A program made the translations under genes and the position numbers. A DNA stretch of 64,000 nt from Bacillus sp. OV322 (GTDB taxonomy: Bacteria > Bacillota > Bacilli > Bacillales > DSM-1321): assembly GCF_900112495.1 (NCBI RefSeq), contig NZ_FOMA01000006.1, forward strand, positions 248,001-312,000, given 5' to 3'. This document shows positions 42,444-52,263 of this stretch, piece by piece. Each line of letters begins with the position of its first letter. Positions within the stretch are counted from its first letter, which is position 1. Under the pieces are notes generated by a model. It made no database searches, was not told the origin of the DNA, and saw nothing but the letters and a program-made list of their open reading frames with translations.

Positions 42444-43106
42444 ATGAATTTAAAGAAATTATTAGCAAAAGGGTATGCAGTGAGCATTTTTTCAATTATT
42501 GTATTTGGACTGATTTCCATTTTTGTTCATGGAGATAAGGTAAAAGGGTTTGATGATTCCATTATTTCCTTCGTCCAGGGATTCGAAGCACCGAGCCTGA
42601 CTGTAATCATGAAATTCTTTTCCTGGATTGGTTCTACTGAAATCGTCGCGATTCTTTCCATCATTATTTTATTAGTATTATATAAGTTTCTGCACCATAG
42701 GCTTGAACTTATTCTGTTTATTGCAGTCATTGGCGGCACAGCTGTATTGAACCAGGTTTTGAAAATGTTATTTCATCGTTCCCGTCCAAGCCTGCATAGG
42801 CTGGCGGATGCCCAGGGCTTTAGTTTTCCAAGCGGACATAGCATGGAGGCTGTAGCATTGTATGGTGTTTTGGCATTTTTGCTGTGGCGGCATATTCCTT
42901 CTGCATGGGGAAGGAGAATTCTTGCTTTCCTCAGTACTTGTATGATATTAGCAATTGGCATAAGCAGGATCTACCTGGGTGTCCACTATCCAAGTGATGT
43001 AATTGGCGCCTATTTTGCCAGCATTTTTTGGCTTACTGTTTCTATTTGGATCTTTCAAAGATATAAGGACCGCCAAGCGGGAATTAAGAACAAAGAACTT
43101 GAGTGA
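42444..43106 (+). CDS. PAP2-family membrane phosphatase
   Basis: 220 residues, six hydrophobic helices. The lipid phosphatase motifs are KMLFHRSRP (KxxxxxxRP), FPSGHS and SRIYLGVHYPSD (SRxxxxxHxxxD). It would dephosphorylate undecaprenyl pyrophosphate or phosphatidylglycerol phosphate at the outer membrane face. GAAGGAG precedes ATG. The broken LOV gene lies 150 bases downstream. Confidence 0.88.
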   Translation: MNLKKLLAKGYAVSIFSIIVFGLISIFVHGDKVKGFDDSIISFVQGFEAPSLTVIMKFFSWIGSTEIVAILSIIILLVLYKFLHHRLELILFIAVIGGTAVLNQVLKMLFHRSRPSLHRLADAQGFSFPSGHSMEAVALYGVLAFLLWRHIPSAWGRRILAFLSTCMILAIGISRIYLGVHYPSDVIGAYFASIFWLTVSIWIFQRYKDRQAGIKNKELE

Positions 43107-43260
43107 TACTAAAGAAACATACCTATCTGCATGGGCTTACAGACACCCAAATATTTTATTTAAGATTCCTCTTGGCTCTGGTTTAAGAGCAATAAGCTTG
43201 ATTGTTGATAATATTTGTTTCGGCAGCAGCTGATTAGCAAAGGAGATGACATAATAAAAT

Positions 43261-44039
43261 ATGGTTAATGTTAAAAAGGGTTCTGAGTTATTTTTATTTG
43301 AAAAAGCGCTTGATAATACGAAGGTAGGCTTAATCATACGCTGCCTGACCATCCAATTATATATGTAAATAAAGGCTTTTTAGACCTTACAGGCTATGAA
43401 AAAGAAGAAGTAGCAGGGAAGAATTGCCGTTTTTTACAGGGGCCGGAAACGGATGAAGACTCTGTTCAGCAAATTCGCGACGCCATCAGCAAACATGAGC
43501 CTATAACCATTGAGCTTTATAATTACCGGAAGGGCGGTTCTGGGTTTTGGAACGAATTATTAATAGAACCATTATGGGTGGAGGAAGAAAACAAGCTTTA
43601 TTTCACAGGTGTACAGAAGAATATCTCGTCTGAGAGAGAAAAAGAAATGCTGTTAATTGAATCAATGAAGGAGAACAGGCAGCTATCTGCTCCCATTGTC
43701 CCGCTGAGGAAGGAAGTATCCATTCTGCCGATTATTGGCGTCCTTGACAGTAACCGTTATGACTATAATTACAACTGTGCTTTCTTATATAGCTGACAGC
43801 CAGACTGAGTATCTGATTGTAGACTTGTCTTTTATGAAGTGGACACATTTGTAGCAAGCTCATTGTATAAGATGGATAAATCCATTTCCCTGCTCGGCAC
43901 AAAGCTAATACTGACCGGAATTAAATCAACCGTTGCCATTAAATTGATAGAATTGGGAATTACCTTCAGAGACCTGAAAACTTTCAAGACAGTCCAAGAT
44001 GCACTGGAAAACATTAAGCAGCTGCAGAGCAATAATTGA
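43261..44039 (+). pseudogene. ytvA: YtvA-type blue-light receptor (LOV-STAS), frameshifted
   Basis: ATG 43261 starts MVNVKKGSELFLFEKALDNTKVGLI and soon stops. A second frame continues TLPDHPIIYVNKGFLDLTGYEKEEVAGKNCRFLQGPETDEDSV, a LOV domain with its flavin-adduct Cys (NCRFLQ) intact. The STAS part is in pieces: SILPIIGVLDSNR, then VLSYIADSQTEYLIVDLS in another frame, then EVDTFVASSLYKMDKSISLLGTKLILTGIK to the stop at 44039. At least three shifts are needed, so the gene is dead unless the assembly is wrong. An intact copy would be about 260 residues and would feed light signals into the stressosome. Confidence 0.85.
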
Positions 44040-44064
44040 TGATATTTTGAAGGTTTGCAGCATG

Positions 44065-44093
44065 AAAAGCCTCCCGCTCCCGAGAGGCTTTTT
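44065..44093 (+). terminator. Intrinsic terminator after the ytvA remnant
   Basis: AAAAGCCTC and GAGGCTTTTT arms with a 10-base loop. Confidence 0.75.
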
Positions 44094-44306
44094 ATCTTTT
44101 TAAATACTGCTAAAACTTAGCTCTAAAGGCGGAGAACTCAGGTGGCGTTCCCCCGGGCCTCCTGACAGCTTGTATTGCACTTGTCCGGATGTAAAGCTAA
44201 TTCCTCAGGAGCAGTACATGTTCCAATCTGCCATAAATTTTTACAAAGCCTATTGAGCATAGGTTACATCGTTCAGCTTCAGAACTCAGCCCCTTTCGCT
44301 TAATGT

Positions 44307-45725
44307 TCATGCAGAAAGCTTTGTAGATGGGGCTGGAGCTGCTTTTGGTTTTATCCGTTTATAAAAGACAATGCCGCTGGCAAGCAGTGCCATTCCAAGT
44401 ATGAAGGTTTTAAGGTCAGCTGTACCTGCATAGATGACCCAAAGGGAGTAAATTGTCGATAATCCTGCTATGATACCATCTTGTATTCTGCTTTTTAGTG
44501 TTTGATAGGTTTCACCAGTCAGCACCAGTTTCAGCTGAAATACGGAAGAAATAAAATAAGGAACAAGGTAAGATAGTGTCGCAATGATAATAATAAAATC
44601 AAAGGCGGAAGAGATCGTATTAGATACGGTAGAAAAAATAAACAACTGTCCCAAAATGTTATTAACAACCAATGCGAATACAGGAATTCCCTTTTTATTC
44701 ACTTTCATGAAAGCAGGCAAAAACAATCCCTGGCGTGCTGCCTGATATGGCACCTCTGCACTCAGCATCACCCAGCCGATGGTTGAGCCGAATAAGCTGA
44801 TTAATCCGATGCCTGCAAGCACTTTTCCGCCCCAAGGGCCGCAAATGGCCGTCATTGCATCTATTAAAGGCTTATTGGAAGAAACAAGCACATCATTTTG
44901 CAATATACCCATAACTAATGTACTGATGCCAATATAAATGGCAAGAGCAACAAGCATGCCGAGTGTAGTGGCTCTTTTAACATCCAATTGCCTTTTGGCC
45001 CGTGATGCAAAAACAACAGCAGATTCCACGCCGATGAATGCCCAAAGTGTTTTGACAGCGGCGTGGTTGATTTGGCCGAAAATCCCGACTGCCTGTCCAT
45101 TTTCACCGGTGATTGGAGCTGAAAATGGAGTTAAATTAGCTTTTTGGAAAGCAAATAGTCCGATAATAATGAAAAGAAGAAATCCCGCAACCTTTGCTGC
45201 TGTTGCCAGGAAGTTAAGCTTTCCAGCCGTTTCAAGCCCTTTTAAAATAATGAAGTGAACTCCCCATAAAAGGATGGTGCAGACTGCAAAAGTAATGGCA
45301 TTTCCAGTCTTTAGTGTAAAGCTTCCTACTGAAAATAAAGATTTCTGATTCACCATGACTGGAAAAAACGTGCTCAGATAGCCGGCAAATGTGGTGACTA
45401 TGGCAACATTTCCTGCCCAGTTTCCTATCCAATAACCCCAGGAAGACATAAAACCTGATAGTGTTGACGCTTGAGAACCAGGCTTGAAAAGTTCCTTTGC
45501 ATAAATTTGAGGACCTCCGGATAATTGGGGTTTCCGAATGGCAAGATTTCCAAATACAAGGGCAGTCATAAGCACGCCTAACCCAGTAATCAGCCAGGCA
45601 GACATAACTCCGGCTGGGCTTGCAGCTTCGCTTAATGAACGGGGCAGCATAAATATGCCTGAACCCACCATATTTCCGATGACAAGAGCTGATAAAATCC
45701 AAAATCCAAGTTTTTTATTATTCAT
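44307..45725 (-). CDS. APC-family amino-acid/polyamine antiporter (ArcD/YvsH type)
   Basis: 472 residues, twelve to thirteen membrane helices. SALVIGNMVGSGIFMLPRSL is the substrate-carboxyl binding helix 1 signature, GVESAVVFASRAKRQLDVKRAT the helix 6 region with the conserved Glu. It resembles the arginine-ornithine or lysine exchangers. Substrate not fixed. AAAGGGAG precedes ATG. Monocistronic; no riboswitch recognised upstream. Confidence 0.84.
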   Translation of the reverse strand: MNNKKLGFWILSALVIGNMVGSGIFMLPRSLSEAASPAGVMSAWLITGLGVLMTALVFGNLAIRKPQLSGGPQIYAKELFKPGSQASTLSGFMSSWGYWIGNWAGNVAIVTTFAGYLSTFFPVMVNQKSLFSVGSFTLKTGNAITFAVCTILLWGVHFIILKGLETAGKLNFLATAAKVAGFLLFIIIGLFAFQKANLTPFSAPITGENGQAVGIFGQINHAAVKTLWAFIGVESAVVFASRAKRQLDVKRATTLGMLVALAIYIGISTLVMGILQNDVLVSSNKPLIDAMTAICGPWGGKVLAGIGLISLFGSTIGWVMLSAEVPYQAARQGLFLPAFMKVNKKGIPVFALVVNNILGQLFIFSTVSNTISSAFDFIIIIATLSYLVPYFISSVFQLKLVLTGETYQTLKSRIQDGIIAGLSTIYSLWVIYAGTADLKTFILGMALLASGIVFYKRIKPKAAPAPSTKLSA

Positions 45726-46009
45726 CTGTCTTCTCCCTTTCTAAGTGTTTTTATCGTAAGCAGCAGGAGATTTATCAATTTGGTTCAAATAGTATAGTAT
45801 ATGGTTTGAATGAGTGTGAATTTATTCATTTACCTGTAATAATATACGGCGCTGATGCTTTTAAGTCAATGGAAATATTTTAGTCTGGCAGAGTGATGAA
45901 GGAATGAAGGGGATATTGGCAGAAAGCTGCAGGGCCAGCGGACAGGTCAATCAGTGGCTACTCTATAGTCAAATATGTTAAAATGAATGTACATATTAGA
46001 GGTGATATG

Positions 46010-46852
46010 ATGAATTTGATAAATCTGGATAAGCAATTGCAAAGAATTACAGACACCATTTTAAGCAATAAAGAAGATCTTGCCTTGGAGCGGAAAAATG
46101 ATAATTCAGGAACATACACTGTAAAAGCAAATGAAGCTTTGAAAAAATGGAGAGAAAATTTAATAGAAATATATGCAAATTCTATTTTTAAAGATAAGCA
46201 AAATACATTTGAACAGCTGAAAAAGTGGGGAGACAATGTAGTCCATCTGCTTGTAGACATGCAGCTCCCGCTGGATTTAGCCATAGAAGAGGTGCGGTAT
46301 TACCGGAAAACCATAGGTGTAATAATAAAAGATGAATGTATTGCCTATCAATTTGATTTAAATTCCTTTTTTGAAATTATTTCCAGGTTTGATTCAGTCG
46401 TAGACCAGGCTATACACTGGCTGAGCCTTTCTTATGCCAGGAGCCATGCTGCAAGCTTGATTGTGGCCGAAAAAGCGGTTTATGAACTTTCCATTCCGCT
46501 GGTTCGGGTCACTGAGGAAATTGGTGTTCTTCCCCTTGTGGGAGACTTGGATACCAGAAGAGCTCAGCAGCTTATGGAGCGGGCCTTATCGCTGGGAATG
46601 GAATATAATTTAAAGGTCATCATTATCGATTTATCAGGCGTACCTATTATCGACACCATGGTTGCCGACCAGATTTTTAAAGTCATCGCTTCCCTGAAGC
46701 TTATTGGAATTTCAGCAAGATTAACTGGAATCCGTCCAGAGATTGCACAAACCATGGTGAATCTTGGTATAGATTTCAAGGATATCCATACCTTTTCCAG
46801 TCTGCATCTTGCCGTTAAAAATATTATAACAATACAGAAAGAAGAGATATAA
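46010..46852 (+). CDS. RsbR-family stressosome protein
   Basis: 280 residues from ATG 46010 (AGAGGTGAT upstream; ATG 46007 is also possible). The N-terminal 150 residues are the globin-like RsbR sensor (VHLLVDMQLPLDLAIEEVRYYRK). The C-terminal STAS domain contains VGDLDTRRAQ and VPIIDTMVADQIF, in which both threonines correspond to the two RsbT phosphorylation sites of RsbRA. It would form the stressosome shell and help release RsbT to turn on sigma-B. The broken ytvA of the same complex lies 2 kb upstream. Confidence 0.9.
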   Translation: MNLINLDKQLQRITDTILSNKEDLALERKNDNSGTYTVKANEALKKWRENLIEIYANSIFKDKQNTFEQLKKWGDNVVHLLVDMQLPLDLAIEEVRYYRKTIGVIIKDECIAYQFDLNSFFEIISRFDSVVDQAIHWLSLSYARSHAASLIVAEKAVYELSIPLVRVTEEIGVLPLVGDLDTRRAQQLMERALSLGMEYNLKVIIIDLSGVPIIDTMVADQIFKVIASLKLIGISARLTGIRPEIAQTMVNLGIDFKDIHTFSSLHLAVKNIITIQKEEI

Positions 46853-46854
46853 AC

Positions 46855-46887
46855 AAAAAAGCTGACATTTTTCCTGTCAGCTTTTTT
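46855..46887. terminator. Intrinsic terminator
   Basis: AAAAAAGCTGACA and TGTCAGCTTTTTT pair perfectly around TTTTTCC. Confidence 0.9.
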
Positions 46888-47134
46888 GTTTATCAAATTT
46901 AGGCAGCATAGAGATTCCTGCTATCTAAAAAAAACCTTCATAGCAGGTTCCTTTTAAACGGATTTCTTTAAAAACTGGGACAGGGGGGCCATTTGCCCCA
47001 TACATCATGAATGAAGCCAAAAGCTCAATTCAGCGACAGAATTAATAGTAAAGTATGTTTCATAATATTTTAACAAACTGCCGAATAGGATGTAGTAAGA
47101 GTTTTTTTCATTTCAGGAAAGCAGGTATCGGTAG

Positions 47135-47464
47135 ATGAAGGGGAAAATACATCGGTGCAATTGCCAGCAGTTATGGTCGGTTCAAAACAGAAAATCTAAA
47201 ATTACAGCCCAAACGGTGCTTCTTCAAGGTGAATGGCTTACTGAAGTGAAACCTTGGAGAACATCTAACCCAAAAGGCTTTGTTTCGACGCCTTACAGCG
47301 AAAATATTATAATAAATCCTGCGGATGAACTGCTGGAAAATTTCGAACAAGAGGAAAAACTGTTATATGATAGGCAAAGAGTTTGGTTTAACCTGACAGC
47401 AGGAGAGCATTTATATTTTGCCAGTGACGGATCCTGCTATGTGCTGAAAATCAAGACAACTTGA
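47135..47464 (+). CDS. Hypothetical protein
   Basis: 109 residues. The first 20 residues (MKGKIHRCNCQQLWSVQNRK) look unlike the rest; from about residue 25 the sequence is regular (TVLLQGEWLTEVKPWRTSNP, ENIIINPADE, EHLYFASDGSCYVLKIK), so the true start may lie further in. The ribosome site is weak (AGCAGG). No family recognised. A real terminator follows. Confidence 0.5.
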   Translation: MKGKIHRCNCQQLWSVQNRKSKITAQTVLLQGEWLTEVKPWRTSNPKGFVSTPYSENIIINPADELLENFEQEEKLLYDRQRVWFNLTAGEHLYFASDGSCYVLKIKTT

Positions 47465-47479
47465 AAAATTTAATCGTAA

Positions 47480-47530
47480 GAGCAGGCCATATTTTTACTA
47501 TAACAAAACCGGCCTGCTTTTGTTTTTATT
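47480..47530. terminator. Bidirectional terminator
   Basis: AGCAGGCC (47481-47488) and GGCCTGCT (47511-47518), with T runs on both sides, between two convergent genes. Confidence 0.7.
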
Positions 47531-48401
47531 TTTCAACATATTTTAAAAATTCTTTAACAGCCCTTAAATAATCTTCATTTTCCTCAAGATATGGCATATG
47601 TGCGCTTTTTTCAAATACATGAAATTGTGACCCTTCCACAAGTGTATGGTAATATGCCGTAGATTCAGGTGTTGCTTCATCATATCTTCCGCAGGTAAAT
47701 AGTGCAGGTATGCTGATTTCATGAAGTTTTGATGTTACATCAAAGTGTTTCAGTGTGCCTGTCGGGGAAAATTCAGAAGATCCCCACATGCTTGTATACA
47801 CTTCATTGTTCGATCCTTCAGAGCTTTTCTTTAAAACTGCCGGCCATGGTGATATCCGGCATACAAATTCCTGGTAATAAGCTTTCATCGCTTTTTTGTA
47901 TTCTTCTGATTCTGTTGTCCCGTTTTCTTCACAGTATGCGAGGGTATTCGTAATTTCATCTGGCAGCTTTTTCAGCAGCCGTTCGGCATCGCTTTTCCAA
48001 AGCTTTGCACTTAGGCAGGGGCTGGAGAATATGACACTCTGGACTGCGGCTGGCTTTCGTTCTAATAAATAAGCAGCTGCAAGCATTGTACCCCATGAAT
48101 GTCCCAGGAGGTGGACTTGGGTGAAACCGAGAGCAGTAATGACACAATCAAGTTCCTCGATAAATCGGTCCAAATTCCATAATTCAGGCTCTGAAGGCCG
48201 ATCTGACTTCCCGGACCCCAGCTGATCATAATATATAACTGGTCTATCTGCAGTGATTGCATCAAGAGCAGTCAAGGGATCATGTACAGAACCAGGTCCG
48301 CCGTGGAGAACTAAAAGAGGGGTACTGCTGCTGTCTCCGCCGGCTATACGATACCAGACTTTGCCCCCTGGTACTTCTATAAATCCTGCATCAATATTCA
48401 T
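47526..48401 (-). CDS. Proline iminopeptidase-like alpha/beta hydrolase (S33)
   Basis: 291 residues. HGGPG is the oxyanion motif typical of proline iminopeptidases, GHSWGTMLA the nucleophile elbow, CGRYDEATPE the acid and KSAHMPYLEE the catalytic His. The cap has the Trp-rich pattern of tricorn F1-type peptidases. It should remove N-terminal residues, often Pro, from peptides. AAAGGAG precedes ATG 48401. Monocistronic. Confidence 0.87.
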   Translation of the reverse strand: MNIDAGFIEVPGGKVWYRIAGGDSSSTPLLVLHGGPGSVHDPLTALDAITADRPVIYYDQLGSGKSDRPSEPELWNLDRFIEELDCVITALGFTQVHLLGHSWGTMLAAAYLLERKPAAVQSVIFSSPCLSAKLWKSDAERLLKKLPDEITNTLAYCEENGTTESEEYKKAMKAYYQEFVCRISPWPAVLKKSSEGSNNEVYTSMWGSSEFSPTGTLKHFDVTSKLHEISIPALFTCGRYDEATPESTAYYHTLVEGSQFHVFEKSAHMPYLEENEDYLRAVKEFLKYVEK

Positions 48402-48710
48402 AATATCCGCTCCTTTACCTTTTTTTTACTTTGCTTTGGCAATCCATTACCAATGAATTTTCATTCAAATTAGATTAATGTTTAAAATTTGCCTTCACAA
48501 GCTCAAGTGTTTTTTCTTGTCTATTTCTCAGGTTTTCAATTCCGTCAAATAGAAGCTGTTAGAAGTACAGGTTTGTGTAAAGGGTATTTCATAATTTAAT
48601 TATGTAAACTTGTTATTCACCGGAGATATGGAAATGTTCTTTTCTATCATAACAGGGAAAACTTTAAGAAGACAAGCAGGAGAGAGTATGTAAAATCCAG
48701 CTGTTTTTTA

Positions 48711-48938
48711 ATGGCTTTTCGTAAACGTTGCAGCTATGAAACCGATAGCTGATTTCCGCTCCAGGATGACCGTTCCCGCGGGACGGGCGGGTGAGCCTTC
48801 CCCTGCCTGCGGGGTCTCACCTTACCGCTAATCTAAGCAGGAGTCTCGCACCTAACGCTCCAATCAACCTGACTTAACTATGGGACCGCCCCACAGTACA
48901 CATAAAAACACAATATTCCTTAAGAAAAGAGCCTTTTG
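48711..48938 (-). repeat. Dispersed MITE-like repeat, full length
   Basis: From AATGGCTTTTCGTAAACG to CTTAAGAAAAGAGCCTTTT. Core GCTGATTTCCGCTCCAGGAT, CGGGCGGGTGAGCC, GGGGTCTCACC, GAGTCTCGCACC, GCTCCAATCAACC. The rest of the 643-base gap (48402-49045) holds only a terminator. Confidence 0.82.
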
Positions 48939-48967
48939 AATTGAAAAGAAACTAAATAATAAAAAAG

Positions 48968-49023
48968 AAAAAGTATTTGGCGGGCAGATATTTTATTTTT
49001 ATTACCCCGCAATATACTTTTTC
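48968..49023. terminator. Bidirectional terminator
   Basis: AAAAGTATTTGGCGGG and CCCCGCAATATACTTTT form an imperfect long stem with T runs on the minus strand, ending the 49046-49534 gene. Confidence 0.6.
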
Positions 49024-49045
49024 TTATAGCCTTGATGTACAGCGG

Positions 49046-49534
49046 TTAAATCCGTGAGCTTTGCTGCGGAAGACGATATCTTAAATCTGATGTTAAAAAG
49101 ACGCCAACAGGAGGAAGGCTTTTGCGTGATTGAGCTAAAAGTTTTTTTCCAGCCTCAGGATAAAGTTTTGTATTGACATCAGCCGAAGCCACCCATGTGC
49201 CAGATTGCCCTGCTTGAGGCGATGGCTGCTTCATGACGAGACGGCCGCTTAAGAGAAAATGGCGGGTGCTGATAGGAGCGTCATCAAACATGGTAAGATT
49301 TCCTGTGAAGAAGGCATATGGAGAATTAAACGTGATCTGAAGATTTCCTTCATTCCAATTCCCTTCGATGGGCTGGGGTTGGCCGCGGAAATTGATTGTG
49401 CCGCTTACCTTGCGGCCGCTAATCGAGTTAATAGTGAGAAAACCCCAAATGACTGGCCTTCCGGCGATGTCAGCATGTATAGACCAATTCGAGGGTGAAG
49501 GCAGGCTGACATTCGATGCTTGAGGATTCGGCAA
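49046..49534 (-). CDS. Hypothetical beta-rich protein
   Basis: 162 residues, no signal peptide or membrane helix. TTG 49534 follows AAGGAGA by eight bases. The middle (GRPVIWGFLTINSISGRKVSGTINFRGQPQPIEGNWNEGNLQITF) suggests alternating beta strands, like a small sandwich or spore-coat type domain. No known motif. Monocistronic. Confidence 0.6.
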   Translation of the reverse strand: MPNPQASNVSLPSPSNWSIHADIAGRPVIWGFLTINSISGRKVSGTINFRGQPQPIEGNWNEGNLQITFNSPYAFFTGNLTMFDDAPISTRHFLLSGRLVMKQPSPQAGQSGTWVASADVNTKLYPEAGKKLLAQSRKSLPPVGVFLTSDLRYRLPQQSSRI

Positions 49535-49865
49535 ATGTAATCTCTCCTTTTAAAAAACTTGGTTAGGCAGTAGAACGCTACATTATATGCAGCATGCAAG
49601 AAAAGATTTATAAGTCTTTGCTTTGGGCTGCTGTGAGATCATAAACAATCCTGGAAGTGATTCTGGAAATGAGCATATCATCTCGTAAAAAGAGACCCCT
49701 CAGTTCAGACTGCATTACGAAGCATTGTCCTTCACTTGAATGCTGATTCTTCCCACGGATTTGCTTCCTGATTATCCAGGGGAATAAATATAAGCCTCTT
49801 GCCAGCAGGTGCGGCAGAGGCTTTCTTACTTTTCAGAGTTATGCAGACTATTTATTAAAACAACT
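49535..49865. other. Gene-free region
   Basis: About 330 bases. GCCTC/GAGGC arms near 49795-49825 form a weak terminator for the minus-strand DUF4064 gene. Nothing else was recognised. Confidence 0.4.
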
Positions 49866-50291
49866 TTAAGTTTGAAAATTAGGGTTATTATCTTTCTTGG
49901 CAAAGGTCAGAATTCCTGCAATTAAGAACAAAAGAGCAGGAAGGAAGCCGACTCCCAATGAGATAAGCCCAATAGCCGCAGTTCCTATTAGAAAGCACGA
50001 TCCAGCTGCTTTTATTCGCTGCTTTTTAAGAAACAGAAGCCCCGCCAGGCCAGCGCCTGCTCCTAATATAGAGGAAATTGTAAGCATCCAGCCCATTTTA
50101 TTCACTAAAGAAAGTGTCTCATTCAGATTAGCAGTATCAATGGAAGGGTTGCTTGAGACCGCTGTGTCAATTCGATTTTGCAAAATATCCGTATTAATAT
50201 CGATGACCAGCATCAAAATGCCTAAAAGGGCTAAAAGTACAGATAAGACAATCCCTATGATTCCTAAAATAGATTCAGCTTTTCGTTTCAT
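49866..50291 (-). CDS. DUF4064 membrane protein
   Basis: 141 residues, four hydrophobic helices with one extracytoplasmic loop of about 45 residues (DILQNRIDTAVSSNPSIDTANLNETLS). The layout and FLIAGILTFAKK ending fit DUF4064. AAAGGAGGAATC precedes ATG 50291. Function unknown. Confidence 0.75.
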   Translation of the reverse strand: MKRKAESILGIIGIVLSVLLALLGILMLVIDINTDILQNRIDTAVSSNPSIDTANLNETLSLVNKMGWMLTISSILGAGAGLAGLLFLKKQRIKAAGSCFLIGTAAIGLISLGVGFLPALLFLIAGILTFAKKDNNPNFQT

Positions 50292-50371
50292 TCGTTGATT
50301 CCTCCTTTATGACTGTTTTAAAGCGTGGAACGGTTTTGTTTTTGATGGCGATTTGAACGGAAATTGAACTC

Positions 50372-50575
50372 ATGAAGCTAATCAGCAAATCTTATAGAAT
50401 GAAATTTTCTGATTATAACCATAATTTTACACCACCAAATTTCGTAATAAGATTTGATACTGTCAAAAGATTTCAGCAAGGGAAGATTCCGTTTCAGCAG
50501 CCTATGATGAGTTTTGATTTTGGCTGTCCAAGCATGTATATGCAAAACAATGGGGAAGTATCATTACTTGTATGA
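50372..50575 (+). CDS. Doubtful small ORF
   Basis: 67 codons, MKLISKSYRMKFSDYNHNF onward, aromatic- and Phe-rich. The upstream GGAAATTGAAC is a poor ribosome site. The sequence DFGCPSMYMQNNGEVSLLV is not obviously random, but no family is recognised. It could be noise. Confidence 0.25.
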   Translation: MKLISKSYRMKFSDYNHNFTPPNFVIRFDTVKRFQQGKIPFQQPMMSFDFGCPSMYMQNNGEVSLLV

Positions 50576-50635
50576 TTTTTATAAATATACAGACATGTTC
50601 ATCAAACAGATTGTTAAGTTGTACATACACTAATG

Positions 50636-50792
50636 GAAAGGCTCTTTTCTAAAAAATGCTGTTTATTAATGCTTCTATGAGGCGTTCTCATTGTTAAAGC
50701 TAAAGGAGGCTCACCGCCTGAACTAAGAAAGCGAGCATTCTGGAGAGGAATCAGCCATCGTGTTCCATAGCAGCAAAGTTTACGAAATAGCC
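50636..50792 (+). repeat. Dispersed repeat with internal deletion
   Basis: Begins GAAAGGCTCTTTTCTAAAAAATG and ends AAAGTTTACGAAATAGCC, split here as two blocks. The GGTTGATTGG-to-GGTGAGACC part of the core is missing; GGCTCACCGCC and GAGCATTCTGGAG remain. Confidence 0.72.
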
Positions 50793-50814
50793 AATGAAAA
50801 AGAAGGGGAATTTT

Positions 50815-51018
50815 ATGAAAAACAGCATACAAGTTGAGAATTTTATTGTTAATAAGATTTCCGGAAATGCGAATATCAATTTTGGCCGAACAGTCCAAAA
50901 CAGCCATACAGCTAATTTTAAAATTGCTGGCTTATGCCAGACATTCGGGAGTCATTCACCAGTGTATTTCTGCACGAAAACGTTCATTTCTGAATTTCTA
51001 AAAAAAGTGGACGGATAA
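50815..51018 (+). CDS. GerPA/GerPF-like spore germination protein (putative)
   Basis: 67 residues from ATG 50815, after AAGGGG. The N-terminal half (IVNKISGNANINFGRTVQNS) resembles the NxxSGxxxxNFGD motif of GerPA and GerPF, with Arg replacing the usual Asp. The C-terminal half (GLCQTFGSHSPVYFCTKTFI) is Cys- and Phe-rich. The upstream DNA is a repeat copy, so the promoter is not obvious. The assignment is tentative. Confidence 0.42.
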   Translation: MKNSIQVENFIVNKISGNANINFGRTVQNSHTANFKIAGLCQTFGSHSPVYFCTKTFISEFLKKVDG

Positions 51019-51122
51019 GCAATCCTGAAAATATTTTTGGTAAAAGCTCTGTTAATTTACACATATGAATATTTGACTTATAGTTGTACCTAACAAAAGA
51101 ATATTCAGGCGGGGTGTAAAAT

Positions 51123-52100
51123 ATGGGAACATTATTTTCAATCGGTGAACTGTTAATTGACTTTATCCCAATTCAAAAAGGGAGGGAGCTTAAAGACGTA
51201 GCAGCATTTGAACGTGCTCCGGGCGGTGCTCCTGCAAATGTCGCTGCTGCAGCAGCTAAATGGGGAGGCAGGTCATCGATGATTACCAAACTCGGTGAAG
51301 ATGCTTTTGGAGATTTCCTGCTTGAAACTTTGAAAGAAGCAGGTGTAGAGACAGAGTATATCAAAAGGACACATGAAGCCAATACCGGCCTTGCATTTGT
51401 ATCATTGAGGGAAGACGGGGAAAGAGACTTTTCTTTTTACCGCAAACCATCTGCAGACTTGCTTCTTAATAAAGATGAAATAAGCGGTATTGTCTATAAC
51501 AAGGGTGATATACTTCATTTTTGCTCTGTTGATTTGGTTGAAAGTCCTATGAAGCAGGCCCATTTTCACGCGATTCAGCAGGCGAAAACTGCAGGAAGTT
51601 TAATCAGTTTTGACCCAAATGTGCGCCTGCCTCTTTGGGATGATCCTGAAGAGTGCAGGTCAGCTATCCTAGATTTTATCCCGATGGCACATATTGTGAA
51701 ATTATCTGATGAAGAATTGGAGTTTATTACGGGAATATCAGATGTTGAACAAGGAATTGCTTCTTTATTCAAAGGAGATGTACAAGCTGTAGTATTTACA
51801 AAGGGAGGCAGCGGTGCAGACCTGTATCTAAAAAACAACCAATTCACTTCAACCGGGTTTGCTGTTGATGTTATGGATACAACAGGTGCAGGCGATGCTT
51901 TCATAGCAGGACTTCTTTATAAACTTTTGGAACAAAAGGCAGAATGCGGGAACCTCGGACAAATATTTGCAGACCATCATAAAGAAATCCTGGATTTTTC
52001 CAATGCTGCAGGTGCACTTACAACGACAGGAAAAGGTGCTATTTCAGCACTTCCAGACAAAGCAAATATTGAAAAGCTTATCCGCGGAAGGGCATATTAA
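51123..52100 (+). CDS. PfkB-family carbohydrate kinase (fructokinase-like)
   Basis: 325 residues. GGAPANVAAAAAKWGG is the PfkB signature 1, DTTGAGDAFIAG the signature 2 with catalytic base Asp258. EDAFGDFLLETLKEAGV and FDPNVRLPLW are typical of fructokinases such as YdjE of B. subtilis. The start follows GGCGGGGTG. ATP-dependent phosphorylation of fructose is the likely reaction; the substrate is not proven. Confidence 0.88.
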   Translation: MGTLFSIGELLIDFIPIQKGRELKDVAAFERAPGGAPANVAAAAAKWGGRSSMITKLGEDAFGDFLLETLKEAGVETEYIKRTHEANTGLAFVSLREDGERDFSFYRKPSADLLLNKDEISGIVYNKGDILHFCSVDLVESPMKQAHFHAIQQAKTAGSLISFDPNVRLPLWDDPEECRSAILDFIPMAHIVKLSDEELEFITGISDVEQGIASLFKGDVQAVVFTKGGSGADLYLKNNQFTSTGFAVDVMDTTGAGDAFIAGLLYKLLEQKAECGNLGQIFADHHKEILDFSNAAGALTTTGKGAISALPDKANIEKLIRGRAY

Positions 52101-52263
52101 GCGTTTTTTTGGGAGAATGGATTGTTAAGGTGTGGTTTTTTTGAAATACATTAAAAAAGAGTTTTTCAAACAGTATTCTTCCAAAGGAAGGCTCTAGACT
52201 TTTCTTTCCTCGAAAAATAATGGTATTATAGGGACTGATTCAATTATAAAGGAGATGTTTTTA

